Origin: Jeotgalibacillus salarius
Lineage (GTDB): Bacteria; Bacillota; Bacilli; Bacillales; Jeotgalibacillaceae
Reading direction: 5' to 3'
Assembly: GCF_004405125.1 (NCBI RefSeq)
Contig: NZ_SORX01000007.1
Coordinates: 113,638 to 177,637, forward strand
Length of the DNA: 64,000 nt
Below are positions 27,310-36,734 of this stretch, piece after piece. The notes beneath the pieces are model-generated. The model was not told where the DNA came from. It saw only the letters and a list, made by a program, of their open reading frames with translations, and searched no databases. Positions within the stretch are counted from its first letter, which is position 1. Each line of letters starts with the position of its first letter. Both the position numbers and the translations under genes were made by a program.

Positions 27310-30300
27310 TTATTTGGCTTTCTTATTCATTCTTCTAGTTTCAGGATCTAAAAAGCTGTATACAATCGGTACAATGTAAAGCGTGAGGAATGTTGAACTG
27401 ATTAAACCTCCGATTACAGTAATTGCCATCGGTTGATTAATTTCTGTTCCTTCTCCAATACCGAGTGCGAGTGGCACAAGTCCAAGAATTGTTGTCAGTG
27501 CTGTCATCAGAATTGGACGGGCACGATCTCTGACAGATGTATAGATTGCATCATAACTCTGCATACCGGATGCTTTACGTTGATTAATGTAATCAACAAG
27601 TACAATTCCGTTATTGACGACTATCCCGGTCAGGATCAGGAGACCAATAATTGATGTCACGCTGACAGGTGTCTGGGTGACAAATTGTGCAATAGCCACA
27701 CCAATAACCATCAGCGGCACTGTAAACATAATGACAAACGGATATTTAAATGACTCAAACTGAGCCGCCATTACAAAGTAAACTAAAACAATAGCCAGTC
27801 CCACTGCAAGAAGCATATCCATAATTGAATCTTCAAGCAATTCTCTGTCTCCACCGAATACGACTTCTGTTTCATCAGCCAGATTCAGATCTGCAATTGC
27901 CTCATCTACTTCCTGAGACACTGCGCCGAGATTTGAGTTAGTTGTGTAAGAAGCTGTAAACCCTACAGCTGCCTGCTGATCAATTCTCTGAATTGATACA
28001 GGACCTTCACCTATTGTAATTTCCGCTACATCGCCAAGTGATATGAATTCTCCTGAAGGTGCTCTTAGCGCAAGTTCTTCAAGTCCGTCTATTGTATTGG
28101 CGATTTCTTCATCGTATTGGATATACACATCATATACATCTGAATCATCTGTGATAATCTGTGTCGTTAGTGCGCCTCGTGTAACAGCATTCACTTCCTG
28201 GGAAATTTGAGCGGGAGACAAGCCTGCTTCTCTTGCATCTTCCCTATTAATTTCAATTTGGACTTCTTCAACTGTATCTTCAAGATCTGTTTCAACTTCT
28301 GTGATTGAATCAAGCTGGATTAATGCATCTCTGATTTGATCAATTGATTCATTCAGACGTGACTCGTTTGTATCCCGCACACTGAATGAAAGCGTCTGCG
28401 GTGATGTTCCCGTTGCCGTCTGCAGCGATGCCGAAACTTCTGCAGTTTCATTTACCGAAGTAGCTGCTGCTTCGATGTCAGGGGTAATCTCTTCAATCAG
28501 TTCAAATACTGAGGTATCCCGATCATCAAGCGGCTTCATCTTAACAAAAATATTCCCTGATGAGCCGTCCGGCGAATTATCAATACCACCCTGACCAGAT
28601 GAACCAGCTTGACTCAGGTAAACATCAATTGATTCTTCTTCTCTTAATTCATCTTCGATCGCAGCAATCACTGCTTCAGTTTCTTCAAGTGCAGTACCAT
28701 TTTCTAATGATACGCTTATATCGAAGAAGCCTTCGTCTGTTGCAGGAAGAAATTGAGTTCCAACGGCGGAAATACCAAATCCACCTGCACCTAATAGAAT
28801 AAGTGTAATCAGAATGGGTGCCCATCTGTGTTTTAGTGACCACTTTACTGATCCCATAAAACGTTTTGTAAATGGCGATTCTCTTCTTTTTTTCTCAAGA
28901 TCTTCTTTCGGTTCTTTTAACATTTTACTCGCAAGCATTGGAATAACAGTTAATGCAACAACAAGGGATGCAAATAAACTGAATGAGATGGTCAAAGCAA
29001 ATTCAGTGAAAAGATCTCCAATTAAACCTTCAATAAATACTACAGGGATAAATACCGCAATTGTAGTAAGCGTGGATGCAGTGATCGCACTTGCAACTTC
29101 TTTAGCCCCGTCTCTCGCTGCCGATTTGGGATCTTTCTTCATTCCAAGATGTCTATAAATATTTTCAAGCACAACGATCGCATTATCGACAAGCATACCG
29201 ATTCCAAGAGCCAGTGCGCCGAGTGTGAAAATATTTAGTGAAAAGTCAGCAAAATACATCAATACAAAAGTCACAATTACTGAGTAAGGAATCGCTACGC
29301 CAATAATAATAGGACTTTTAATATTTCTTAAAAATAAGAACAATATGGCCATGGCGAAAATACCACCAAAAATCAATGCACTCGCAATATTTCCAATCGC
29401 AAGCTGGATATAATCACCCTGATCAAACAGCACATCTGCAGTAACACTTTCATATTGTTCTTCTTCCAGTAGTGAATCAAGTGCATTTTGAAAAGCTGTT
29501 GAAACATCTGCTGTATTTGCATCTGCTTCCTGCAACACGCTGATCAGCACAGCATTCTCATCATTTGCACGCGTAATCACTGACTGCTCCTGTTCACCAA
29601 GCTGTACATCTGCAACATCAGCGATTGTAATATCATCACCTGTTTCAGGATCAGATGATACAACCAGCTCTTCAATTTCTTCAACTGAGGTTAATGTGCT
29701 CAGTATTCTTGTTGTCAGGCTTTTGCCATCTGTTTCAACGGTATCTCCCGGAAATGAGACATTGTTTGACTGAATGACATTCGAAATGTCTGATTGAGTC
29801 AAACCATAAGATTGAAGGTCATCCTGGTCCAGAGAAATTCTCACTTCTTCTGACAGAGAGTTTGAAATATCTACACTGGCAACGCCTTCTGTTCTTGAAA
29901 GCTCTACTTCTAACTCTTCAGCAAGGTTACGTATATTCTCGCTTTCATCTGAAGATCTCAGACTCATTTGAATGACTGGGAACTGAGATGGATCAAACTT
30001 TAGAACACGGGGCTGATTCGCATCATCCGGCAGCTGAACCTGTTCTACTGCCCGTCTGATATCCTGCTCTACATCATCTATATCTGTTGAAAAATTGAAC
30101 TCAAGTAATACTAGGTTAGAACCTTCTGTTGAAGTTGACTGCACATTTTCCAAGCCTGGCAGCTGTGCAACCTGAGCTTCAATGGGCTTCGTCACCTTTT
30201 CAAGTACTTCTGTCGGTCCTGCTCCCGGATATGAAGTTACTACGACTGAAACCGGGGCATTGATGTTAGGTATCAATTGCAGCGGTATTCTCGTTAGTGA

Positions 30301-30381
30301 AATTGTACCTATTAAGAGAACGATCAGCATTGTTACGATTGTAAATACTGGCCGTTTGATTGAAAAACGACTGATGTTCAA
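27310..30381 (-). CDS. RND superfamily efflux transporter permease (SwrC/YerP type)
   Basis: The protein has 1023 residues, the usual size of HAE-RND permeases, with 12 predicted membrane segments in two halves and large extracytoplasmic loops after segments 1 and 7. The proton-relay Asp region of segment 4 is visible (GIGMLVDNAIVVLENIYRH) and is mirrored in the second half (GIVVNNGIVLVDYINQ). Translation starts at TTG with AAGGAG eight bases upstream. In B. subtilis SwrC exports surfactin and other amphiphiles and contributes to bile-acid and acriflavine resistance. No membrane-fusion partner is adjacent, as usual for this type. Confidence 0.93.
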   Translation of the reverse strand: MNISRFSIKRPVFTIVTMLIVLLIGTISLTRIPLQLIPNINAPVSVVVTSYPGAGPTEVLEKVTKPIEAQVAQLPGLENVQSTSTEGSNLVLLEFNFSTDIDDVEQDIRRAVEQVQLPDDANQPRVLKFDPSQFPVIQMSLRSSDESENIRNLAEELEVELSRTEGVASVDISNSLSEEVRISLDQDDLQSYGLTQSDISNVIQSNNVSFPGDTVETDGKSLTTRILSTLTSVEEIEELVVSSDPETGDDITIADVADVQLGEQEQSVITRANDENAVLISVLQEADANTADVSTAFQNALDSLLEEEQYESVTADVLFDQGDYIQLAIGNIASALIFGGIFAMAILFLFLRNIKSPIIIGVAIPYSVIVTFVLMYFADFSLNIFTLGALALGIGMLVDNAIVVLENIYRHLGMKKDPKSAARDGAKEVASAITASTLTTIAVFIPVVFIEGLIGDLFTEFALTISFSLFASLVVALTVIPMLASKMLKEPKEDLEKKRRESPFTKRFMGSVKWSLKHRWAPILITLILLGAGGFGISAVGTQFLPATDEGFFDISVSLENGTALEETEAVIAAIEDELREEESIDVYLSQAGSSGQGGIDNSPDGSSGNIFVKMKPLDDRDTSVFELIEEITPDIEAAATSVNETAEVSASLQTATGTSPQTLSFSVRDTNESRLNESIDQIRDALIQLDSITEVETDLEDTVEEVQIEINREDAREAGLSPAQISQEVNAVTRGALTTQIITDDSDVYDVYIQYDEEIANTIDGLEELALRAPSGEFISLGDVAEITIGEGPVSIQRIDQQAAVGFTASYTTNSNLGAVSQEVDEAIADLNLADETEVVFGGDRELLEDSIMDMLLAVGLAIVLVYFVMAAQFESFKYPFVIMFTVPLMVIGVAIAQFVTQTPVSVTSIIGLLILTGIVVNNGIVLVDYINQRKASGMQSYDAIYTSVRDRARPILMTALTTILGLVPLALGIGEGTEINQPMAITVIGGLISSTFLTLYIVPIVYSFLDPETRRMNKKAK

Positions 30382-30495
30382 GTGAAACGCTCCTTCCGCT
30401 AGTCCTTATTGACCAGCATTTTACTCTACTTTTCACTATACCGACAAACCTGTCGCTAATCAATTTTAAAATGCGCCGTTCACAATATCATCATA

Positions 30496-31863
30496 TCAGT
30501 CGGTTTTGGTAACGGTCCAACCAGTCAAACTATAGATAAGCGTAATGACTGGTGAGATCAGACAGAAGAACGCAAAAGGAAGATAGTCGAGCACTTCAAC
30601 ACCGAGTACACCGGTAATAAACACACCACATACGCCCCAGGGAACCAGTGGATTAATGACAGTGCCCGCATCCTCAAGCACCCTTGAAAGATTTTTTCGC
30701 TCAATCTTTTCTGCGTCCACTCTATGAGCAAACGTTTCACCAGTTAACAAGATTGACAAGTATTGCTCACCGATTAAAATATTAGTTCCAATCGCTGTTC
30801 CTGCTGCTTTCACAAGCGTTCCTTTACTCTCTTTAATTTGGGCAAAAATTTTAGGGATCACACCGGTTGTAAAAAGTAATCCTCCTAATCCAAGTGCTAA
30901 AAATACAAGCGAAATTGTAAACATCATTGATTCCATTCCGCCCCGGTTCAGCAGCTGATTTATTTGATCACTGTCAGATACACCTGTATAACCAGAAAAT
31001 AGAATTTGAAACAGCTCTGATAATGAAGTACTGCTGTGAATATATGAAATGGCAACACTGAACAAAATGGCTGTGATCAGTGTCAGTAATGCCGGTACTT
31101 TTTTTGCTGCAAAAATAAAAAGCAAAACGATTGGCAGTAAGCTATACAAATGCACCAGTCCTGTATCCATCAATTGATCTTTAATCACAGTAATTCCTTC
31201 AGCACCAGCTGCACTTTGACTTGTTGGAAACAACAGAAATAATATCGCTGTAAGAACAAATGCAGGAATGGTTGTCCATGACATATGTCGTATATGAGTA
31301 AATAAATCTACTCCAACCACAGAAGATGCTAAGTTTGTCGTATCAGATAAAGGTGACATTTTATCACCAAAAAATGCGCCTGAGACAATTGCACCCGCAG
31401 TAACTGCCAGGGAGAAATCACGTGAACCGGCTATACTGATAAACACCACACCAACTGTCGCTACAGTTGTAAGGGAGCTCCCTATACTAATTCCGATCAC
31501 AGCTGTAATCGCGAAAACTGCTGTAAAGAAAAACGGAAAGTCTGTTAAATACATGCCATAAAACATTAAAGTTGGAATGGTCCCTGACAACATAAATGCA
31601 CTGATTAAAACACCAATAAATAAAAAAATAAAGATAGCTGTCATTCCTGAAGCAGCACCTTGTGTCATACCTTCCTGCAACTCTTTAAAGCTGATCTTTT
31701 TAAATAATCCGAACAAAACTAATAGTAAAATTGAAATCATAATTGGAATATGCGGAACTGAACCAAATCCGATCATACTCAGACTCATAATCCCTACAAT
31801 CATTACAACTATTAATAAACTCTCTGAAATAGAGGGCATTACTGACTGATGTATCTTTTTCAC
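30496..31863 (-). CDS. NhaC family Na+/H+ antiporter-like transporter under T-box control
   Basis: The protein has 455 residues from the GTG at 31863, preceded by GGGAGG; the longer frame upstream runs back through the T-box leader and is not real. About 11-12 membrane segments are present, and the NhaC signature region GAFFGDKMSPLSDTTNLASSV is intact. NhaC antiporters exchange sodium for protons, but members controlled by amino-acid-sensing T-boxes (such as YheL-type proteins) are thought to import an amino acid with a cation. The UAC specifier in the leader suggests tyrosine. Confidence 0.9.
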   Translation of the reverse strand: MKKIHQSVMPSISESLLIVVMIVGIMSLSMIGFGSVPHIPIMISILLLVLFGLFKKISFKELQEGMTQGAASGMTAIFIFLFIGVLISAFMLSGTIPTLMFYGMYLTDFPFFFTAVFAITAVIGISIGSSLTTVATVGVVFISIAGSRDFSLAVTAGAIVSGAFFGDKMSPLSDTTNLASSVVGVDLFTHIRHMSWTTIPAFVLTAILFLLFPTSQSAAGAEGITVIKDQLMDTGLVHLYSLLPIVLLFIFAAKKVPALLTLITAILFSVAISYIHSSTSLSELFQILFSGYTGVSDSDQINQLLNRGGMESMMFTISLVFLALGLGGLLFTTGVIPKIFAQIKESKGTLVKAAGTAIGTNILIGEQYLSILLTGETFAHRVDAEKIERKNLSRVLEDAGTVINPLVPWGVCGVFITGVLGVEVLDYLPFAFFCLISPVITLIYSLTGWTVTKTD

Positions 31864-31896
31864 AATAAATCCTCCCGACTGAATAAATTTAGACAC

Positions 31897-32125
31897 AAAA
31901 AAATCGCCCCACAGAAGGGACGAAGTAAACTCCGCGGTACCACCCAAATTAGTATGTCACTCACTTTTGATCGTACATCCACTGTAACAGGCGTAATTCA
32001 ATTACCGGCTGCCTGGGATTTCAGCTTTCTCCCAGTCTCTGTTTGCTGCAGGTCAATAATCTACTGAATCTGTCGGATCATCGCAGTATACTGTTTTACT
32101 TAGACGCTTTTAAGCAATAAAGCAT
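31897..32125 (-). promoter_or_regulatory. T-box riboswitch, probable tyrosine type
   Basis: On the minus strand the conserved T-box GGTGGTACCGCGG (31944-31932) is followed by the terminator stem CGTCCC / GGGGCG (31922-31905) and a T run. Stem I landmarks are present: AGTA, AGAGA (32040-32036), the apical CTGGGAG...TCCCAG hairpin, and the specifier loop GAATTACGCC, which places TAC at 31995-31993. Uncharged tRNA-Tyr would pair with UAC and the T-box and cause antitermination into nhaC. The codon assignment is by pattern, not by modelling. Confidence 0.92.
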
Positions 32126-32131
32126 ACGATG

Positions 32132-32160
32132 ATTTTATATTGAATTGATTAAGCCGTCAA
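32132..32160 (-). promoter_or_regulatory. Sigma-A promoter of the T-box-nhaC transcript
   Basis: TTGACG (32160-32155), a 17-base spacer and TAAAAT (32137-32132) on the minus strand give a start near 32125, just before the T-box stem I region. Confidence 0.65.
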
Positions 32161-32170
32161 CCCTTTATCA

Positions 32171-33196
32171 TTATGATGCTGCTGAAGTATTAATAATCGG
32201 TGTTTTTGCTGTAGGCTCAGGCTTTCCGATTAAATATCCCTGACACAGGTCAATTCCGATATCCTTACAAACTTTTAATTCTTCAATTCTTTCCAATCCT
32301 TCCGCTAATACAGTAATACCAAGTTCTTTCGATACGTGCGTAACTTCAGAAAGAAAATCCTGTTTATTAATATTTTCATCACATCGGTCAACGTATGACC
32401 GGTCAATTTTTACGTAGTTAGGCTCAAGCAATTTTAACATTTCTATTGTAGAAAAACCTGCACCAACGTCATCAAGGGCAACTTTCATGCCTTCACGCTT
32501 ATAAGTTTGAAACACTTTTTTCAAATGATCTACATCTTGTACTTTTTCAGTTTCGACTACTTCAAAAACCAGATCTGCAGGATCTACATTATATTTGTTC
32601 ACTACACTGAATGTGTGTTGAAGGCAATATTCCGGGTTATAAATGGTAGAAGGAAGGAAATTAATAAAACTTTTGATACCAGGCTTTATATGGTTTTTTC
32701 TGGCACGGATCGCTTCTTCTCTCGCTCGTTGATCAAGAAGTGAATGCATCTCGGCATGACTTGCCACTTGAAACAGCTCATAAGGAGAGATGTTTTTCTC
32801 GCTGCTGTCAGCTCTTAATAAAGACTCGTAGGCGTATACTTCTCCTGTTGAGATATTTACAATTGGCTGAAGATGGCTGACAAGTTTTCCATCTTGAATA
32901 AATTCAACCGTATCTCTATTTTCAAGTCTCGTTTTGAATAACTCAGCTGTCATAAATTGAGCGTGATTATTTTTAGATGATATTCCGCAGTCAATTTTTT
33001 TATTGAGTGCAGTAACTTCACCAGTCATTTCTTCGAGCTGAGTCAAGCTTTGATATCCGGTTTTATATGTACCTTCTAATCCGATAACCGGAAATGATAG
33101 CCTGTTAATCTCCTGTTCAGTCACGTTTTTCAAATGAAATGTACCCTCATCAGCAAATTTTATGCTGACCCCGCAATTCACACATTTAGTAAACAT
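32171..33196 (-). CDS. EAL-domain protein, putative c-di-GMP phosphodiesterase
   Basis: The protein has 341 residues, with no membrane segment or GGDEF domain. A short N-terminal region with CVNC at residues 5-8 (possible zinc or redox pair) precedes the EAL domain (about 90-335). Catalytic motifs are mostly kept: YESLLR for ExLxR, NFLPSTI, ETE in VVETEKV, DDVGAGFS for DDFGTG, KIDRSYV and LAEGLE. It should linearise c-di-GMP, although the DDVGAG loop is a variant. It is monocistronic and follows a long intergenic region that contains a repeat. Confidence 0.87.
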   Translation of the reverse strand: MFTKCVNCGVSIKFADEGTFHLKNVTEQEINRLSFPVIGLEGTYKTGYQSLTQLEEMTGEVTALNKKIDCGISSKNNHAQFMTAELFKTRLENRDTVEFIQDGKLVSHLQPIVNISTGEVYAYESLLRADSSEKNISPYELFQVASHAEMHSLLDQRAREEAIRARKNHIKPGIKSFINFLPSTIYNPEYCLQHTFSVVNKYNVDPADLVFEVVETEKVQDVDHLKKVFQTYKREGMKVALDDVGAGFSTIEMLKLLEPNYVKIDRSYVDRCDENINKQDFLSEVTHVSKELGITVLAEGLERIEELKVCKDIGIDLCQGYLIGKPEPTAKTPIINTSAAS

Positions 33197-33305
33197 TTGT
33201 CCGCCCCCATTTTTAATTTCATTTATACTGCTATATATCTACCCTATAAAAGCATACTTTATTCCTACTGATTAGTAAAAAGATAATGCTTTTAAAAATA
33301 AATAA

Positions 33306-33340
33306 GCCTCCTTATAAATTCCTAAGGAGGCAGGTTTTTT
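33306..33340 (+). terminator. Plus-strand intrinsic terminator with no annotated upstream gene
   Basis: A perfect 9-bp stem (GCCTCCTTA 33306-33314 / TAAGGAGGC 33323-33331) is followed by AGGTTTTTT on the plus strand only. Both flanking genes (EAL, prfC) are on the minus strand, so it would end either a small plus-strand RNA starting after 33200 or an antisense transcript. Confidence 0.5.
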
Positions 33341-33360
33341 GATTAAATTATTTTAAGTTA

Positions 33361-33489
33361 AAGCTCTGTTAAAGTTGGCTGTTGATTTCCGCTTCAGGCG
33401 CACGCTTTCAGCGGCCGGGCGCAGGAGTCACCGCCTTACGCTCCAATCACCAGCTGCCAAAAAATAACACTGGACTGTAAGATAGCTTT
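33361..33489. repeat. Dispersed palindromic intergenic repeat, copy B (short form)
   Basis: The left end AAGCTCTGTTAAAGTTGG is identical to copy A, and the blocks GTTGATTTCCGCTTCAGG and GGAGTCACCGCCTTACGCTC are kept. The middle section found in copies A and C is missing, and the right end is degenerate. It reaches to within three bases of the prfC stop codon. Confidence 0.85.
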
Positions 33490-33491
33490 GA

Positions 33492-35057
33492 TTAAAGCAG
33501 GCTATAAAGTTTAATTTCCGGATGTTTATCCGAAAACCATCGCATTGCAAAATCATTTTCAAATAAGAAAACAAGCTTACCATAGCGATCTTTAACCAGC
33601 ACGCTTCTCTGTGAAGACATTGAATCTTTGACATCTTCTTCGTTTTCGATCCAGCGGGCAATTTTTGAACCGATGTTTTCCATCATGACGTCTGTGTTAT
33701 ATTCATTTTTCATCCGGTGTTCAAACACTTCAAACTGCAGTTGACCGACTGCTCCAAGAATGATTTCATCCGTTCTGTATGTTTTGTACAGCTGAATAGC
33801 ACCCTCCTGAACAAGCTGATTGATTCCTTTATGAAAGTGTTTTTGTTTCATCACATTTTTAGCTGTAACTCTCATAAACAATTCCGGAGTAAATTGTGGA
33901 AGTTTTTCAAAAGCAAAATTTTTCTTCCCGCCGGTCAGCGTATCACCGATTTGATAGTTGCCTGTATCGTGAATTCCGATGATATCTCCACTCACTGCAT
34001 TATCAACAGTGTTCCGGTCATCTGCAAGAAATGATGTTGAGGAACTGAGCTTGATCGTTTTACCGGTTCTGCTCAATTGCACTGGCATTCCTCTTTCAAA
34101 TTTTCCTGAACAGATTCGCAGGAAGGCGATTCGGTCACGGTGGGCAGGATTCATATTCGCCTGAATCTTAAATATAAAGCCGGAAAATTCTTCTTCAGTT
34201 GCTTCTATTTCTCCCTGATCCGTTTTTCTCGGTTGAGGTGCCGGAGCAAACTGGAGGTAGGTTTCCAGGAATGTCTGAACTCCGAAATTAGTTAAAGCAC
34301 TGCCGAAAAATACTGGCGTAACTTCACCATTCTTCAATCGTTCCGTTGTAAATTCATTTCCTGCTTCATTAAGTAGCATAATGTCTTCAAGTGCCTGGTC
34401 ATAAAATGACGAGTTTTTAATCTCATGATCGCCGTCCAGTTCACCTTCTTCATTTAATGGAAGAAAACGTTGATCCTCTTCTACTCTGAACTGCTCAATC
34501 CTTTTATGATAACGGTCATAAATGCCATAAAATTCTTTCCCCATCCCAATTGGCCAATTCATCGCATACGATTCTATCCCGAGTACTTCTTCAAGCTCTT
34601 CCATAATTTCAAGTGGTTCTCTTCCCTGACGGTCAAGTTTGTTTACAAACGTGAAAATTGGAATGCCTCTCATTTTACAAACTTTGAATAACTTTAAGGT
34701 TTGTGCTTCGATCCCTTTTGCAGCATCAATAATCATAACCGCACTGTCAACAGCCATTAATGTGCGGTAAGTATCTTCACTGAAATCCTGGTGTCCAGGT
34801 GTATCGAGAATATTAATTCTTTTATCCAGATAGTCAAACTGCATCACTGAAGATGTAACTGAGATCCCACGCTGTTTCTCAATTTCCATCCAGTCAGACG
34901 TTGCATATTTTCCTGTTTTTTTTCCTTTAACAGTACCAGCTGCTCTGATGGCTCCTCCAAAAAGTAAAAGCTGTTCAGTTAAAGTGGTTTTACCGGCATC
35001 CGGGTGAGAAATAATCGCAAACGTCCGGCGTGAATTTACATCATCTATAAGTGTCAT
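33492..35057 (-). CDS. prfC: Peptide chain release factor 3
   Basis: The protein has 521 residues, a translational GTPase of the EF-G family. G1 is [11 protein letters not shown]3 is DTPGHQDF and G4 is NKLD; the RF3-type switch region [24 protein letters not shown] is present. RF3 helps RF1 and RF2 leave the ribosome after peptide release. I prefer the ATG at 35057 because GAGG is eight bases upstream; the ATG at 35063 is too close to it. B. subtilis lacks RF3, whereas staphylococci have it next to murE, which is also in this window. Confidence 0.96.
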   Translation of the reverse strand: MTLIDDVNSRRTFAIISHPDAGKTTLTEQLLLFGGAIRAAGTVKGKKTGKYATSDWMEIEKQRGISVTSSVMQFDYLDKRINILDTPGHQDFSEDTYRTLMAVDSAVMIIDAAKGIEAQTLKLFKVCKMRGIPIFTFVNKLDRQGREPLEIMEELEEVLGIESYAMNWPIGMGKEFYGIYDRYHKRIEQFRVEEDQRFLPLNEEGELDGDHEIKNSSFYDQALEDIMLLNEAGNEFTTERLKNGEVTPVFFGSALTNFGVQTFLETYLQFAPAPQPRKTDQGEIEATEEEFSGFIFKIQANMNPAHRDRIAFLRICSGKFERGMPVQLSRTGKTIKLSSSTSFLADDRNTVDNAVSGDIIGIHDTGNYQIGDTLTGGKKNFAFEKLPQFTPELFMRVTAKNVMKQKHFHKGINQLVQEGAIQLYKTYRTDEIILGAVGQLQFEVFEHRMKNEYNTDVMMENIGSKIARWIENEEDVKDSMSSQRSVLVKDRYGKLVFLFENDFAMRWFSDKHPEIKLYSLL

Positions 35058-35232
35058 ATCCATTTCCTCTCATGTATTAATTTCTACATTTAACATCATA
35101 TTAGTTTCTATAGCATATTGCAATGTAACCCGATATGCAAAAAAGCACATTCAGAGTTGTGCAAAAATTAAACACGTTGTATAAATAAGTTGTACATTAC
35201 TTGTACCAATTAAAAAAAGGAGCGTGATTTGT

Positions 35233-36033
35233 GTGAAGAAACTTTTTAGTTCAATCGCTGCAGCAATCATGGTTATGGCAATGATGGGAGGCGCAGCTCT
35301 GGCTGACAATCACGAAGGCGGAGAAGGTTGGGTTCGAGTCATTCACGCATCACCTGACGCACCGGCAGTAGATGTATACGTCAATGGTGATGCAGTCGTT
35401 GAAGGCGCAGAATTTAAAGCATTCACAGATTACTTAGCACTTCCTGCAGGAGATCACGAAGTTGAAATCTTCCCTGCCGGAGATACTGAAACAGCTGTCA
35501 TTTCTGAAACTCTTACAGTTGAAGAAGGAATGTACTATACTGCAGCTGCTGTAGGAACACTTGATAGCATTGAGCTTAATGTAACACAAGATGACCTTAC
35601 AATTGGTGAAGGAATGACTAAAGTTCGTGCAGGACACTTCTCTCCGGATGCACCGGCAGTTGATGTTGGTCTAATCGATGGAGATGCAGTATTCTCAGGA
35701 GCAGAATTCCCTGGTGTTACTGATTTTGTAGAACTTGAAGCTGGCACATATGACTTAGAAGTACGTACGCCAGAAGGTGATCAGGTACTTGATCTGTCTG
35801 GTACAGCACTAGAAGCTGGTACAGCATACAGCGTATATGCAGTTAATACGCTTGATAGCATTGAGCCATTAGTGGTCACTGCAGCTGCAGCTGAAAGCAT
35901 GCCTTCTGAAATGCCTGAAACAGGTATGGGTGGAGCAGCTAACCAGTCGAATGCAGGTATGATGGCAGTTGCAGCTATGGCTGCTGGAGCAGCATTACTG
36001 GTTGTATTCCGCAAGCGCGTATTCCAATCATAA
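35233..36033 (+). CDS. Secreted DUF4397 repeat protein with C-terminal MPETG sorting signal
   Basis: The protein has 266 residues from a GTG at 35233, with GGAG eight bases upstream. A signal peptide (residues 1-25, ending GGAALA) is followed by two DUF4397 repeats, each opening with the same type of signature: VRVIHASPDAPAVDVYV and VRAGHFSPDAPAVDVGL. Near the C-terminus MPETG (227-231), a membrane segment and the basic end FRKR make a complete LPXTG-type cell wall sorting signal. The sortase seven bases downstream is the likely partner. It should be covalently attached to peptidoglycan. Its ligand is unknown. Confidence 0.92.
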   Translation: MKKLFSSIAAAIMVMAMMGGAALADNHEGGEGWVRVIHASPDAPAVDVYVNGDAVVEGAEFKAFTDYLALPAGDHEVEIFPAGDTETAVISETLTVEEGMYYTAAAVGTLDSIELNVTQDDLTIGEGMTKVRAGHFSPDAPAVDVGLIDGDAVFSGAEFPGVTDFVELEAGTYDLEVRTPEGDQVLDLSGTALEAGTAYSVYAVNTLDSIEPLVVTAAAAESMPSEMPETGMGGAANQSNAGMMAVAAMAAGAALLVVFRKRVFQS

Positions 36034-36040
36034 TTAAACA

Positions 36041-36718
36041 ATGAAAAAACTATTGATATTTACAGGGCTGATTTTGATGGTGGGCGGCTGCTCATCATCT
36101 GATCAGCTTTTTTCTGCAGATACGGCTGCTCCTCCTGCAGAAGAACCTGAAATGAGTGAAGAGTTGAAACAGAATTCGACTGAGCCACAAGTCCAGGAAA
36201 ATGATGAAACTACTGAAACAGTTGGAACGAATGAAGCTACAGTTAAATCAATCGTGCAGAATGTTTCACTCACACCAAATAGAGTGACAATTCCGGCAAT
36301 CGGTGTAGATGCTGTTATTAATCCTTATGGTCTTGATGAATCCGGCGGCATGGCAGTACCGGATAATGGCGAAGAAGTTGCATGGTTTTCACCGGGATAC
36401 AAGCCCGGGCAAAAAGGAAATGCAGTTCTTGCCGGTCATGTAGACAGCGAAAAAGCTCCCGCTGTTTTCTGGGATCTCAAAGAACTGACTCCGGGTGATG
36501 AAATTACAGTGACTGATGCTAATGGAGAAACACTCGTTTTTGTGGTGAAAGATTCAGTAGCTTACGATACTGGTGAGGCACCAATTGAAGATATTTTTGG
36601 TTCCTCGCCTGAAAGAGGATTAAACCTGATTACATGTACAGGTTATTTTGATCGTGGCAATGGTGGATATGTTGAAAGATTAGTAGTTTATACAGAATTA
36701 AAGGCTGATCAGACATGA
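36041..36718 (+). CDS. Class F-like sortase with lipoprotein signal peptide
   Basis: The protein has 225 residues. The N-terminus ends in a lipobox-like MVGGC with Cys17, followed by a disordered acidic segment (18-75) and the sortase fold (about 78-225). Catalytic residues are His133 (LAGHVD), Cys199 (LITCTG) and Arg213 (YVERLVVY). Sortases usually have a transmembrane anchor; here lipid anchoring is predicted. It follows the DUF4397 protein by seven bases with no obvious ribosome-binding site, so it may depend on translational coupling. It should cleave the MPETG motif and join its substrate to the wall. Confidence 0.88.
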   Translation: MKKLLIFTGLILMVGGCSSSDQLFSADTAAPPAEEPEMSEELKQNSTEPQVQENDETTETVGTNEATVKSIVQNVSLTPNRVTIPAIGVDAVINPYGLDESGGMAVPDNGEEVAWFSPGYKPGQKGNAVLAGHVDSEKAPAVFWDLKELTPGDEITVTDANGETLVFVVKDSVAYDTGEAPIEDIFGSSPERGLNLITCTGYFDRGNGGYVERLVVYTELKADQT

Positions 36719-36726
36719 TCAGCCTT
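36701..36726. terminator. Bidirectional terminator overlapping the sortase stop codon
   Basis: The stem AAGGCTGATCA / TGATCAGCCTT with a four-base loop includes the last codons of the sortase gene. A and T runs flank it on both sides, and the genes on either side converge. Confidence 0.8.
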
Positions 36727-36734
36727 TAAATTAA

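Noticed and set aside
32058..32136. Complementary ATCATCG and CGATGAT segments at the start of the T-box leader
   Set aside because: The first segment overlaps the -10 box and is probably not transcribed, so an extra 5' hairpin is unlikely.
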